Both the position numbers and the translations under genes were made by a program. DNA of 43,221 nt from Pseudonocardia kujensis (GTDB taxonomy: Bacteria > Actinomycetota > Actinomycetes > Mycobacteriales > Pseudonocardiaceae): positions 1 to 43,221 of the forward strand of contig NZ_JAJSOK010000066.1 of the NCBI RefSeq assembly GCF_021283305.1, in the 5' to 3' direction. Shown here one piece after another: positions 15,994-24,150 of the stretch (its first letter is position 1; each line of letters starts with the position of its first letter). A model generated the notes under the pieces. The model saw nothing but the letters and a program-made list of their open reading frames with translations. It was not told where the DNA came from and did not search any database.

Positions 15994-16023
15994 TTGTCCG
16001 CTGCAACATTTTGCTCATATGCT
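15994..16023 (+). promoter_or_regulatory. Promoter of the TetR gene, apparently leaderless
   Basis: -35 TTGTCC (15994-15999), 18 nt, -10 TATGCT (16018-16023). The GTG start at 16030 is where transcription would begin and no Shine-Dalgarno precedes it. GCAACATTTTGC in the spacer (GCAA/TTGC arms) is a possible TetR operator. Confidence 0.5.
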
Positions 16024-16029
16024 GCACGC

Positions 16030-16644
16030 GTGAGTGTCGCCGATCACAGTCGAGCCGCGGTGCGGTCGGGCTCCCGGGAGGCGGTGCGGCTGGCTCGGCG
16101 GGCGTTCATGGCCGGTGAGCGCCTCGATGCGCAGCGGATCGCCGCCCGGCTCGGCGTCGACCGCACCACGCTGTTCCGCTGGGTCGGCAACCGCGACCAA
16201 CTGCTCGTCGCGGTGCTGACCTCGCTCGCCGACCCCACCCTGCGCGACGCGGCGGCCGCCGCGCCCGGCTGCGGGCCCGAGCGCATCGGCCGGATCCTGC
16301 GCGACTTCTCCCAGGCCCTGATCGACGCGCCGTACTACCGCCTCTTCCTGCAGCGCGAGACGGAGCGCGCGCTGCGCCTCATCACGACGAAGGCCAGCCC
16401 GCTGCAGCAGCACGTCGTCGGCGCGGTCGAGCGGCTGCTGGCCGAGGAGTGCAGCCGCGGGCACCTGCGCACGTCGATGCCGCTCGGCGACCTGGCCTAC
16501 CTCGTGGTGCGGATCGCCGAGTCGTTCATCTACGCCGACCTGCTCACCGGCGACCCACCGGACGCCGTCAAGGTCGAGGTCGCGGTCACCGCGCTGCTGC
16601 ACGGCGCAGCCCGCGTCCCGGCCCCCGCGACCTCCGAGACCTGA
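16030..16644 (+). CDS. TetR/AcrR family transcriptional regulator (QsdR-like), 204 aa
   Basis: The N-terminal helix-turn-helix is LDAQRIAARLGVDRTTLFRWVGNRDQLL, with the TLFRW signature of a TetR subgroup that includes QsdR. The remaining helical domain binds an unknown ligand and dimerises. The GTG start is chosen because the -10 hexamer lies 6 nt upstream, giving a leaderless mRNA. The ATG at 16020 is in another frame. The gene precedes a hydrolase and a CoA ligase by 38 nt in the same direction and is likely their regulator. Confidence 0.88.
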   Translation: MSVADHSRAAVRSGSREAVRLARRAFMAGERLDAQRIAARLGVDRTTLFRWVGNRDQLLVAVLTSLADPTLRDAAAAAPGCGPERIGRILRDFSQALIDAPYYRLFLQRETERALRLITTKASPLQQHVVGAVERLLAEECSRGHLRTSMPLGDLAYLVVRIAESFIYADLLTGDPPDAVKVEVAVTALLHGAARVPAPATSET

Positions 16645-16682
16645 CCCCGCACGATCCGCACCCGACGAGGAGAGCACCGATC

Positions 16683-17828
16683 ATGGCCGAGCTCCAGGGC
16701 ACCTGCGAGGACCGCTTCGACCCGCTGCGCAGGCGGCTGCAGGACCATCTCGACAGCGGCGAGGAACTGGGCGCCTCGCTGGTCGTGGACCTCGACGGCG
16801 ACCGGGTCGTCGACCTCTGGGGCGGGTACCGCGACCGGGCCCGCACCACGGCGTGGGACGAGCACACGATCGTCAACGTCTGGTCGACGACCAAGACCGT
16901 GACCGCCCTGGCCACGCTGATGCTCGTCGAGCGCGGGCAGCTGGACGTGCACGCCCCGGTCGCCCGGTACTGGCCGGAGTTCGGGGCGGCCGGCAAGGAG
17001 CGCGTCCAGGTCCGCCACCTGCTCTCCCACACCTCCGGGGTGTCCGGGCTCGACCAGCCGGCGGCGGTCGAGGACCTGTACGACGCCGAGCGGGCCGCTG
17101 CTCGGATGGCGGCCCAGGCACCGTGGTGGGAACCGGGCACGGCGTCGGGCTACCACGCCCTGAACTACGGCCACCTGCTCGGCGCGCTGATCCGGCGCGT
17201 CGACGGCCGGACCCTCACCGACTTCGTCGCGCAGGAGATCGCCGGCCCGCTCGACGCCGACTTCACCGTCGGCGCGCCGGAGAAGGCGTGGGGGCGGATC
17301 GCCGAGGTCGTGCCGCCGCCGCCGCTGCCCGTCGACCTCTCGGCCGCCGATCCCACGAGCCCCGCGGTCCGCACGCTGACCGGCCCGCTCGTCGAGGCCG
17401 AGACGGCGAACACCGAGGCCTGGCGGCGCGCCGAGATCGGCGGGGCGAACGGCCACGGCAACGCCCGCTCGGTCGCCCGGATGCTGTCCTCGATCCCCCG
17501 CGGCGGCGAGGTCGACGGCGTCCGGTTGCTCTCCCCCGCGACCATCGACCTGATCTTCGACGAGCAGGCGAACGGTGTCGACGTGGTCCTCGGCGTGCCG
17601 CTGCGGTTCGGCATCGGCTACGGCCTGCCGCAGCGGGACACCCTGCCGTACCTTCCCGACGGGCGCATCTGCTTCTGGGGCGGCTGGGGCGGATCGATGA
17701 TCATCATGGACGTCGACCGGAGACTGACGATCTCCTACATGATGAACCGCATGGGGCCGGGCATCATCGGGTCGGAGCGCAGCGCCGGGTACGTGCGCGA
17801 GATCTACCGCGTGCTGGGGGCGGCGTGA
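16683..17828 (+). CDS. Beta-lactamase-fold serine hydrolase (EstB-type esterase), 381 aa
   Basis: The S-x-x-K motif is STTK (S68, K71) in NVWSTTKTVTALATLML, followed by LLSHTSGVSGL and the tyrosine motif region GYHALNYGHLLG. These are class C beta-lactamase/EstB features; such proteins hydrolyse small esters or lactones rather than beta-lactams. There is no signal peptide, so it is cytoplasmic. The ATG has GAGGAGA 9 nt upstream. Its stop overlaps the start of the next CoA ligase (GTGA), so it may release an acid from an ester that the ligase then activates (inference). Confidence 0.88.
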   Translation: MAELQGTCEDRFDPLRRRLQDHLDSGEELGASLVVDLDGDRVVDLWGGYRDRARTTAWDEHTIVNVWSTTKTVTALATLMLVERGQLDVHAPVARYWPEFGAAGKERVQVRHLLSHTSGVSGLDQPAAVEDLYDAERAAARMAAQAPWWEPGTASGYHALNYGHLLGALIRRVDGRTLTDFVAQEIAGPLDADFTVGAPEKAWGRIAEVVPPPPLPVDLSAADPTSPAVRTLTGPLVEAETANTEAWRRAEIGGANGHGNARSVARMLSSIPRGGEVDGVRLLSPATIDLIFDEQANGVDVVLGVPLRFGIGYGLPQRDTLPYLPDGRICFWGGWGGSMIIMDVDRRLTISYMMNRMGPGIIGSERSAGYVREIYRVLGAA

Positions 17829-19408
17829 TCATCCACAGCCCGTACCCCGCCGTCGAGATCCCCGAGGTCTCGCTGCCCGAGTTCCTCTTCGGCGCCGGCT
17901 TCGGCGACCGGGCCGACGCCGAGGCCTTCATCGACGGCGCGACGGGCTCGTCCGTCACCTTCGACGAGCTCGACGGCATGGTCCTGCGCATCGCGGCGGC
18001 CCTGCACGAGCGCGGGCTTCGCCAGGGCGACGTCGTGGCGCTGTTCGCGCCGAACTCGCCGGCGTGGGTGGCGATGTTCCAGGGCATCCTGCGCGCCAAC
18101 GGCACCGTGACCAGTGCGAACTCGCTCTACTCGGTCGCCGAGCTCGCCCACCAGCTCACGGACTCCGGCGCGACGATGCTCGTCACCGTCTCCCCGTTCC
18201 TGGACCGGGCGACGGCGGCGGCCGCGCAGGCCGGGCTGCCCGACGACGCCGTCCTCACCCTCGACCGGGTCGACGGCCGCACGTCGTTGCTCGACCTCCT
18301 GGCCGGCACCGCGGCACCGCCCGAGCTCCGGGTCGGGCCCGCGGACACCGCCGTGCTCCCCTACTCGTCCGGGACGACGGGGCTGGCGAAGGGTGTGGTC
18401 CTGACCCACCGCAACCTCGTCGCCAACCTGCTGCAGTTCACACCCCTCGGGACCACGGACGAGACGACCCGGATCCTCGCCGTCCTGCCGTTCTTCCACA
18501 TCTACGGCATGACCGTCATGATGAACCACGGCCTGCACCGGCGGGCCACGGTCGTCACGATGCCGCGCTTCGAGATGACGGAGTTCCTGCGGGTCGTCGC
18601 GGAGTACCGGCTGAACCGGCTCTACATCGCCCCGCCGATCGCCGTCGGCCTGGCCAAGCACCCGCTGGTCGACGAGCACGACCTGTCCTGTGTGGACGTC
18701 GTCTTCTCCGGTGCCGCCCCGCTCGACGCCGAGCTCGGGCACGCGGTCGCCCGCCGCCTCGGGTGCGTGGTCCTGCAGGGCTACGGCATGACCGAGCTGT
18801 CGCCCGTGAGCCACTCCATGGACGAGCGCCGGCCCGACGACGACCTGAACGGCGTCGGCTACGCCATCCCGAACGTCGAGAGCAAGCTCGTCGACCCCGA
18901 GACCGGTCGCGAGGTCGACCCCGGCGAGCGCGGCGAGCTGTGGGTGCGCGGCCCGAACGTGATGTCCGGCTACCTGAACAACCCCGAGGCCACCGCCGGG
19001 ACGCTCGACGCCGACGGCTTCCTGCACACCGGCGACGTCGCGACGGTCGACGAGACGGGCTTCTTCCGGATCGTCGACCGGGTCAAGGAGCTGATCAAGT
19101 ACAAGGGCTACCAGGTGCCGCCGGCCGAGCTCGAGGCCGTGCTGCTCACCCACGAGGCGATCGCCGACGCCGCCGTGATCGGGGTGCTCGACGCCGAGGG
19201 CGAGGAGGTGCCGAAGGCCTTCGTCGTGGTCCAGGACGGGGCGACGGTGAGCGCCGAGGACGTGATGGCGTACGTCGCGGAGCGGCTCGCCCCGTACAAG
19301 AAGGTCCGTGTGGTCGAGTTCCTCGAGGCGATCCCGAAGTCTGCCTCAGGGAAGATCCTCCGCAAGGACCTGCGGGCGCGCGAGCAGGCCGCAGCGGTCG
19401 GCGGCTGA
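17825..19408 (+). CDS. 4-coumarate-CoA-ligase-like acyl-CoA ligase, 527 aa
   Basis: An AMP-forming ligase close to 4CL-type enzymes. The phosphate loop is YSSGTTGLAKG (180-190), with PFFHIYGMTVMMN, QGYGMTELSPVSH, LHTGDVATVDETGFFRIVDRVKELIKYKGYQVPPAELE and the C-terminal PKSASGKILRK catalytic lysine. All core motifs are intact. The GTG start overlaps the hydrolase stop. The family activates phenylpropanoid, aromatic or fatty acids; the substrate cannot be told. It ends in a hairpin containing its own stop codon. Confidence 0.9.
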   Translation: MIIHSPYPAVEIPEVSLPEFLFGAGFGDRADAEAFIDGATGSSVTFDELDGMVLRIAAALHERGLRQGDVVALFAPNSPAWVAMFQGILRANGTVTSANSLYSVAELAHQLTDSGATMLVTVSPFLDRATAAAAQAGLPDDAVLTLDRVDGRTSLLDLLAGTAAPPELRVGPADTAVLPYSSGTTGLAKGVVLTHRNLVANLLQFTPLGTTDETTRILAVLPFFHIYGMTVMMNHGLHRRATVVTMPRFEMTEFLRVVAEYRLNRLYIAPPIAVGLAKHPLVDEHDLSCVDVVFSGAAPLDAELGHAVARRLGCVVLQGYGMTELSPVSHSMDERRPDDDLNGVGYAIPNVESKLVDPETGREVDPGERGELWVRGPNVMSGYLNNPEATAGTLDADGFLHTGDVATVDETGFFRIVDRVKELIKYKGYQVPPAELEAVLLTHEAIADAAVIGVLDAEGEEVPKAFVVVQDGATVSAEDVMAYVAERLAPYKKVRVVEFLEAIPKSASGKILRKDLRAREQAAAVGG

Positions 19409-19420
19409 GTCGCCGACCGC
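19394..19420 (+). terminator. Hairpin containing the ligase stop codon
   Basis: GCGGTCGGCG (19394-19403) and CGCCGACCGC (19411-19420) form a perfect 10-bp stem with a 7-nt loop that contains the TGA at 19406-19408. No T-tract follows. The 19421-19612 stretch downstream shows no convincing gene. Confidence 0.75.
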
Positions 19421-19612
19421 GCTCGTGACCTGCGCCACCGCCATGGTCGGCCGCACCGGTCCGGACGTGCGCGGACCCGGCGGCTGGCCCAGGCTCGGAC
19501 CATGCCTCCGGAGCGCACCGCCGCGGCGAGCCGTGGTGGGAACAGGACGCGACCGCCCGCGAGCGCCGCTGGACCGGGGCGGTCGAGACGCTGGAGGCGC
19601 TCACGGACGGGC

Positions 19613-19618
19613 TACCGT
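19613..19618 (+). promoter_or_regulatory. -10 element of a probable leaderless gene
   Basis: TACCGT lies 6 nt before the GTG at 19625 and no ribosome-binding site is present between them, so transcription probably starts at the GTG. A -35 could not be assigned. Confidence 0.4.
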
Positions 19619-19624
19619 GATCGC

Positions 19625-19930
19625 GTGACGCGCAGGAGGAACGGCTGGGGCGAGGTGCTCGACCCTTGGCGGCAGCTCGCCGAGATCGCGTGGTCGGCGC
19701 CGCAGGTCGTGGCCCACCGCACGGCCCGCATGGCCAGGGGCGGATGGCCGCCGGGCCCGCGGGACCGCCGGGAGTACCGGCGGATGGTCGCGGAGAAGGG
19801 CACCGCGTTCACCCGCGCCGCCGTCGCCTCGGCCTGGGCCGTCCCCCGGGCCGCGAGCCTGGTGCTCACCGCGGGCCTCACACCGGTCCACCGCACGGTC
19901 ACCGCGAACCGTCGCCGCCTCTCGCGCTGA
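19625..19930 (+). CDS. Small phasin-like protein, 101 aa
   Basis: The sequence WGEVLDPWRQLAEIAWSAPQVVAHRTARM, then GPRDRREYRRMVAEKGTAFTRAAVASAWAV, resembles short actinobacterial polyhydroxyalkanoate granule-associated proteins: an amphipathic helix, a basic linker and a second long helix. This is from memory of the family and is not certain. There is no signal peptide. The GTG start is chosen for the -10 element 6 nt upstream; a longer frame from 19502 lacks support. It follows an acyl-CoA ligase but is separated by a terminator. Its stop codon forms part of a hairpin with the convergent XRE gene. Confidence 0.55.
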   Translation: MTRRRNGWGEVLDPWRQLAEIAWSAPQVVAHRTARMARGGWPPGPRDRREYRRMVAEKGTAFTRAAVASAWAVPRAASLVLTAGLTPVHRTVTANRRRLSR

Positions 19931-19946
19931 GCTCCCCGTCAGCGCG
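19923..19946. terminator. Perfect hairpin joining two convergent stop codons
   Basis: CGCGCTGA (19923-19930) and TCAGCGCG (19939-19946) are 8-bp perfect arms around an 8-nt loop. Both the plus-strand TGA and the minus-strand TGA are inside the arms, giving a compact bidirectional terminator. Confidence 0.65.
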
Positions 19947-20799
19947 CGGGCGAGTCCGTGGTCCCGGTCAGGAACTCCTCCACGCCGAGCACCCGCAGGA
20001 GCTCCAGCCGCTCGCGGGTGTCGGCATCGGCCGGGGTGAGCACCAGCAGCTGCTGCCCCAGGTCGGGCGTGACCAGGGTTTCGCAGTCCATCACCAACGG
20101 GCCGACCCGCGGGTGCACCAGGGTCTTGCGGTCCGCGCGGCGGACCGCGACCTCGTGGTCGTCCCAGAGTCGGCGGAAGTCGGCGCTCGCCGCCCGCAGG
20201 CGTTCCACGAGCCCGGCGACCGTGGGGTCCCCCGGCCGGCGGCCCGCGACCGCGCGCAGGTCCGCCACCATCTGGCGGCCGTGGCGCTCCCGCTCCTCGG
20301 GCGGGGCGACCGCCCGGGCCTCCGGCTCGGTGAACCACCGGTACACGGGATAGCGGCGGTCGCCGGCGAAGGCGGTCTGGTCCCCCGTCAGCAGCACGGA
20401 CGCCCGGTTCTGCGCCAGGACCTCGCCCACGTCGGAGATCACGAGCGCCGGGGTGTCGCCGAGCAGGTCGAGCAGGCGGACCAGGCCCGCGCGGGCCAGG
20501 CGGACGACGCCGTCGGCCAGCGGCGGGCGGTGGCCGGCCAGGTGGAACAGGTGGTCGCGCTCGTCGTCGGAGAGGCGCAGCGCCCGGGCCAGCGCGCCGA
20601 GCAGCTGGGTCGACGGCTGGCTGCTGCGGCCCTGCTCGAGGCGGACGACGTAGTCGACCGACATGCCCGCGAGCATCGCCACCTCCTCGCGACGCAGGCC
20701 GGCGGTCCGACGACGGGGCCCCTCGGCCAGGCCGACCTCGGCCGGGCGGACCGCCTCGCGGCGGCGGCGCAGGAAGTCGGCGAGCTGGTCGCGCTGCAT
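19939..20799 (-). CDS. XRE-family regulator with MmyB-like ligand-binding domain, 286 aa
   Basis: The N-terminus MQRDQLADFLRRRREAVRP, then RRTAGLRREEVAMLAGMSVDYVVRLEQGR, is the helix-turn-helix of this family. LSDDERDHLFHLAG leads into the MmyB-like PAS-type ligand-binding domain with the characteristic RYPVYRWFTEPEAR and DCETLVTPDLGQQLLVLTPA. In related systems these regulators control a divergent oxidoreductase gene, and here an aldo/keto reductase is divergent across 154 bp. The ATG has no strong Shine-Dalgarno (GGGG only). Its ligand is unknown. Confidence 0.9.
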   Translation of the reverse strand: MQRDQLADFLRRRREAVRPAEVGLAEGPRRRTAGLRREEVAMLAGMSVDYVVRLEQGRSSQPSTQLLGALARALRLSDDERDHLFHLAGHRPPLADGVVRLARAGLVRLLDLLGDTPALVISDVGEVLAQNRASVLLTGDQTAFAGDRRYPVYRWFTEPEARAVAPPEERERHGRQMVADLRAVAGRRPGDPTVAGLVERLRAASADFRRLWDDHEVAVRRADRKTLVHPRVGPLVMDCETLVTPDLGQQLLVLTPADADTRERLELLRVLGVEEFLTGTTDSPAR

Positions 20800-20842
20800 G
20801 ACCCCATGGTCCGCGCGGGGCGTGCGGTGATCCAGGGACCGG

Positions 20843-20944
20843 CGCTCCCACGATCGACGGTCGCTCCCACGCGGCCCGACGCGGGCGCAGAGTGGATCGC
20901 GAGATCGACCGCTCGAGCACGACCGCTCGGGAACGACCGCGAGG
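20843..20944. repeat. Two sets of direct repeats in the XRE/AKR divergent promoter
   Basis: CGCTCCCACG occurs at 20843-20852 and 20862-20871 (19-bp period). GACCGCTCG units then occur at 20907 and 20921, with a shorter GACCGCGAG at 20935 (14-bp period), just before the reductase start. They are candidate binding sites for the XRE regulator. Confidence 0.55.
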
Positions 20945-20953
20945 GAGTACGCG

Positions 20954-21949
20954 ATGCAGACACGGACGCTGGGCAGCACCGGACCCACCGTCTCCACCCT
21001 GGGCCTGGGCGCGATGAGCATGTCGGGCGCCTATGGTCCGGCCGACCGCACGGAGAGCATCGCCACCGTGCACGCCGCGCTCGGCGCCGGCGTCACGCTG
21101 ATCGACACCGGCGACTTCTACGCCATGGGGCACAACGAGCTGCTGCTGGGTGAGGCGCTGCGGGGCCGTGACCGGGACGGCTACGTGCTGTCGGTCAAGT
21201 TCGGGGGTCTCGCCGGCCCGGGCCTGCCGCCCCTGAAGCAGGACTGCCGGCCCGAGGCGGTGAAGAACTTCCTCGCCTACTCGCTCACCAGGCTCGGCGT
21301 CGACCACATCGACATCTACCGCCCGGCCCGGCTGGACCCCGCGGTGCCGATCGAGGACACGGTCGGCGCGATCACGGAGATGATCGAGGCCGGCTACGTC
21401 CGGCACGTCGGCCTCTCGGAGGTCGACGCGGCCACGATCCGCCGGGCGCACGCCGTGCACCCGATCGCCGACCTGCAGATCGAGTACTCGCTGATCTCGC
21501 GGGCCGTCGAGGACGAGGTCCTCCCGACCCTGCGGGAGCTGGGCATCGGGCTCACGGCCTACGGCGTCCTTGCCCGCGGCCTCATCTCGGGACACTTCAC
21601 CGCCGACCGCACGGGACGGCCCGGGGACGCCCGCGCCCGCAGCCCGCGGTTCTCCGCCGGGAACCTGGAGCACAACCTCGCCCTGGTGGAGGCGCTCCGT
21701 CAGGTCGCCGACGCCAAGGGCTGCACCGTCGCGCAACTGGCGATCGCGTGGGTGGCGGCGCGCGGCGAGACCATCGTGCCGCTGGTCGGCGCCCGCACCC
21801 GTGAACGGCTGGCCGAGGCACTGCCCGCGGCGGAGCTGACCCTGACCGCGGACGACCTCGCCGAGATCGAGAAGGCGGTCCCCGCGGGATCGGCGCGCGG
21901 CGACCGCTACCCGTCGGTGTTCATGTCCGGCCTGGGCGTGGGGAACTGA
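20954..21949 (+). CDS. Aldo/keto reductase, 331 aa
   Basis: A TIM-barrel NADPH-dependent reductase of the AKR superfamily. LGLGAMSMSGAYG opens the barrel; catalytic residues visible are D51 and Y56 (LIDTGDFYAMG) and K82 (LSVKFGG). The usual catalytic histidine is replaced: the motif reads DIYRPARLD, with Ala at the expected position, as in some bacterial AKRs as I remember them. GARTRERLAEAL is the NADP-binding end. The ATG start has GGGAG upstream. It diverges from an XRE/MmyB regulator that probably controls it. It may reduce an aldehyde or ketone xenobiotic; the substrate is unknown. Confidence 0.9.
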   Translation: MQTRTLGSTGPTVSTLGLGAMSMSGAYGPADRTESIATVHAALGAGVTLIDTGDFYAMGHNELLLGEALRGRDRDGYVLSVKFGGLAGPGLPPLKQDCRPEAVKNFLAYSLTRLGVDHIDIYRPARLDPAVPIEDTVGAITEMIEAGYVRHVGLSEVDAATIRRAHAVHPIADLQIEYSLISRAVEDEVLPTLRELGIGLTAYGVLARGLISGHFTADRTGRPGDARARSPRFSAGNLEHNLALVEALRQVADAKGCTVAQLAIAWVAARGETIVPLVGARTRERLAEALPAAELTLTADDLAEIEKAVPAGSARGDRYPSVFMSGLGVGN

Positions 21950-22209
21950 GCGGGGGGGAACTGAGCGGGGGAACCGAGGTCGCCCGGCCGGATCGGCAGG
22001 GCCCGCGTGCAGGGACGGTGGGCGGTCGCAGCCCGGGTGCGCGCAGCCCCCGTCGCGGGAGTTCACCGCGCCCGCCCCTCGGGACGCCGTCTGCCGCGTG
22101 CGACGGGAAACGGTCGGCACGTGCCTCGACCGCCGTGGTGGGACAGGGAGGCGCAATCCCGCTCCTCACCTGCCAGGGTGGGACGCGGAGCGAGAACGGA
22201 GGCCCGCGC

Positions 22210-23154
22210 ATGAGTGCCCACCCCCACGACATCACCGTCCCCGGCCGGCCGACGCTGGAGGAGGTCTCGGACGGGATCTGGGCCTACGTCCAGCCCGACG
22301 GCACCTGGTGGATCAACAACACCGGGTTCGCGGTGGGCCCGCAGGGCGTGGTCGCGGTCGACTCGTGCTCCACCGAACGGCGCACCCGCGCCTTCGCCTC
22401 CGCGATCGCGTCGGTGAGCCCGGCGCCGATCCGGACGCTGGTCAACACCCACCACCACGGCGACCACACCTGGGGCAACGCGCTGTTCACCACCGCGACG
22501 ATCGTCGCGCACGAGCGTGCCCGGGAGGAGATGATCGCGTTCGGGCCGCCGCGGGAGCTGCCGTTCTGGGAGAACCCGGACTGGGGCTCGTTGCCGCTCG
22601 ACCCGCCGTTCCTCACCTTCACCGACCGGATCGCCCTGCACTTCGGGGACCTGCGTGCCGACGTGCTGCACGTCGGCACGCCCGCGCACACCACGAACGA
22701 CTCGCTGGTGTGGTTCCCCGAGCGCTCGACCCTGTTCTGCGGCGACCTGGTGTTCAACGGGGGCACGCCCTTCCTGTTGATGGGCTCGGTCGCCGGGGCG
22801 GTCGAGGTGCTGGAGACGGTCGTGGAGCCCCTCGGCGCGGCGACCACGGTGCCCGGTCACGGGCCGGTCTTCCACGACCGCGCGCCGCTCGACGCGACGC
22901 TGGACTACCTGCGGTTCGTCCTCGCCCTCGCCGAACGCGGGCGTGCCGCCGGGGTCACGCCGCTGCAGGCCGCGCGGGACACCGACCTCGGCCGCTTCGC
23001 CGACTGGCCCGACGCGGAGCGGATCGTCGGCAACCTCCACCGGGCCTACGCCGAGCTGGCCGGGGCCGGGCGGGGTGCGCCGATCGACGTGATCGCGGCG
23101 CTCGGCGACATGGTCGCCTACAACGGCGGGCGTCCCCTCACCTGCCTGGCCTGA
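22210..23154 (+). CDS. MBL-fold metallo-hydrolase, 314 aa
   Basis: A metallo-beta-lactamase fold with the zinc motif HHHGDH at 81-86 (NTHHHGDHTWGN), a third ligand histidine in GTPAHTTNDSLVW, the bridging aspartate in FCGDLVFNGGTPF and the last histidine in VPGHGPV. No signal peptide is present. The family hydrolyses esters, lactones or thioesters or acts as a cyclase-like enzyme; the substrate is open. The ATG has GGAGG about 8 nt upstream. The 260 bp between the AKR and this gene (21950-22209) contain a short duplication around the AKR stop codon but no gene. A small CCTGG/CCAGG hairpin encloses its stop. Confidence 0.9.
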   Translation: MSAHPHDITVPGRPTLEEVSDGIWAYVQPDGTWWINNTGFAVGPQGVVAVDSCSTERRTRAFASAIASVSPAPIRTLVNTHHHGDHTWGNALFTTATIVAHERAREEMIAFGPPRELPFWENPDWGSLPLDPPFLTFTDRIALHFGDLRADVLHVGTPAHTTNDSLVWFPERSTLFCGDLVFNGGTPFLLMGSVAGAVEVLETVVEPLGAATTVPGHGPVFHDRAPLDATLDYLRFVLALAERGRAAGVTPLQAARDTDLGRFADWPDAERIVGNLHRAYAELAGAGRGAPIDVIAALGDMVAYNGGRPLTCLA

Positions 23155-23542
23155 TCCAGGAACCGCCGAGCCGAGCCGGAACGACCGGCGCGCCGCACCG
23201 GCACCAGACAGCCCGGCGACGCGCTCGAACCCGGGGCCCGGCTCGTCGGCGAGCAGGACATGGCGGCCGCTTCTCCGCCGGCCCGGGAGGCCCTGCGGGG
23301 CCGCGACCGGCCCCGCGCCGCTCACCCAACCGGACCAGTACGCGGCGGCATCTGCTCCGGCCTGGGTGGGAGTGCGTGGGCGACGGAGGCCCTGCGGGGC
23401 GCGGCGTTGTCCGACGGAGCTGGCCGGCAGACCGGCCAACCGCTCCGTGGCACCGGGGAACGCTGGTGATACGGGGAGCGCCCCACTAGAGTGGCTCTCG
23501 GGTTCGACCAGCAGCCCGCCCCTTGCCAGGAGACAAGAAACC
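23155..23542. other. Gene-poor stretch with a 16-bp direct repeat
   Basis: No gene is convincing. GGAGGCCCTGCGGGGC occurs at 23286-23301 and 23385-23400, 99 bp apart. The translation around both copies reads EALRG, as in the nearby aldo/keto reductase, but similarity is too short to call a relic. A TAGAGT hexamer at about 23487 may be a -10 for the downstream MEDS-PucR unit. Confidence 0.4.
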
Positions 23543-24150
23543 GTGGGCGTCGCTGCACCGGAAATCCGTCGGCCCGATCTTCGTACCACGTCCGCACCGC
23601 CGTCCGGGCTCGACGGTGTCGTCCTCAGCCCGGGCGACCACATCTGCTGCTTCTCCACCACCGACCCGGGCCGCCGGGTCGAGCCCGCCTTCCGGCGGGC
23701 CGGCATGCAGCACGGGGACGAGTGTTCCTACCTCGGTGATTCCACCGGTCCCGACCTCGTACGCCGCCACGTCGAGGCCCCTGCTCGGCCGGCCCCCGAC
23801 CAGCTGGTCGCCGAGCTCGCGACAGAGGCCTACCTGTGGTGAGGCCGGTGGTCCGCCGCCCGGATGATCAAGGTCTCCGACGAGCGGAGAGGGACGTCGT
23901 CGGCACCGCCGGCTACGAAGCGGCGAGGAACGACTTCGCGCCGCGGTGCCTGCAGGCGCTCCTGTGGCTGGACGACGTGCGGCGGTTCGGTTCGGCCATG
24001 CTCGTCGACGCGGTCGGGACCCACCCGACGATGCCCATCGGCAACCTCCTCGTGGAGAACTCGCGGTGCATGCCCGCGCTCGAGCCGTGGGTCTCCGGTG
24101 CCGATTCCGTGGGGGTCTGCGAGCACCGCGGGCAGGGAGGTGCGGAATGA
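23543..24150 (+). pseudogene. Broken MEDS-domain sensor (DcmR-like)
   Basis: The first part reads LSPGDHICCFSTTDPGRRVEP, AFRRAGMQHGDECSYLGD: the MEDS sensory domain found in DcmR-like regulators. It stops at TGA 23840-23842 within TEAYLW*GRW; the family would continue through. In the same frame RMIKVSDERR follows, but near 23888 one extra base moves the reading into the frame ERDVVGTAGYEAARNDFAPRC, LWLDDVRRFGSAMLVDAVGTHPTMPIGNLLVEN, the MEDS C-terminal half. About 35 residues between these blocks also look missing. So there is a nonsense change, a frameshift and probably a deletion. The last frame ends as ATGA on the start of the PucR-type gene, showing former translational coupling. Confidence 0.8.

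Noticed and set aside
23286..23400. Direct repeats as insertion-sequence ends
   Set aside because: They are in direct orientation, enclose no transposase, and have no target duplications.
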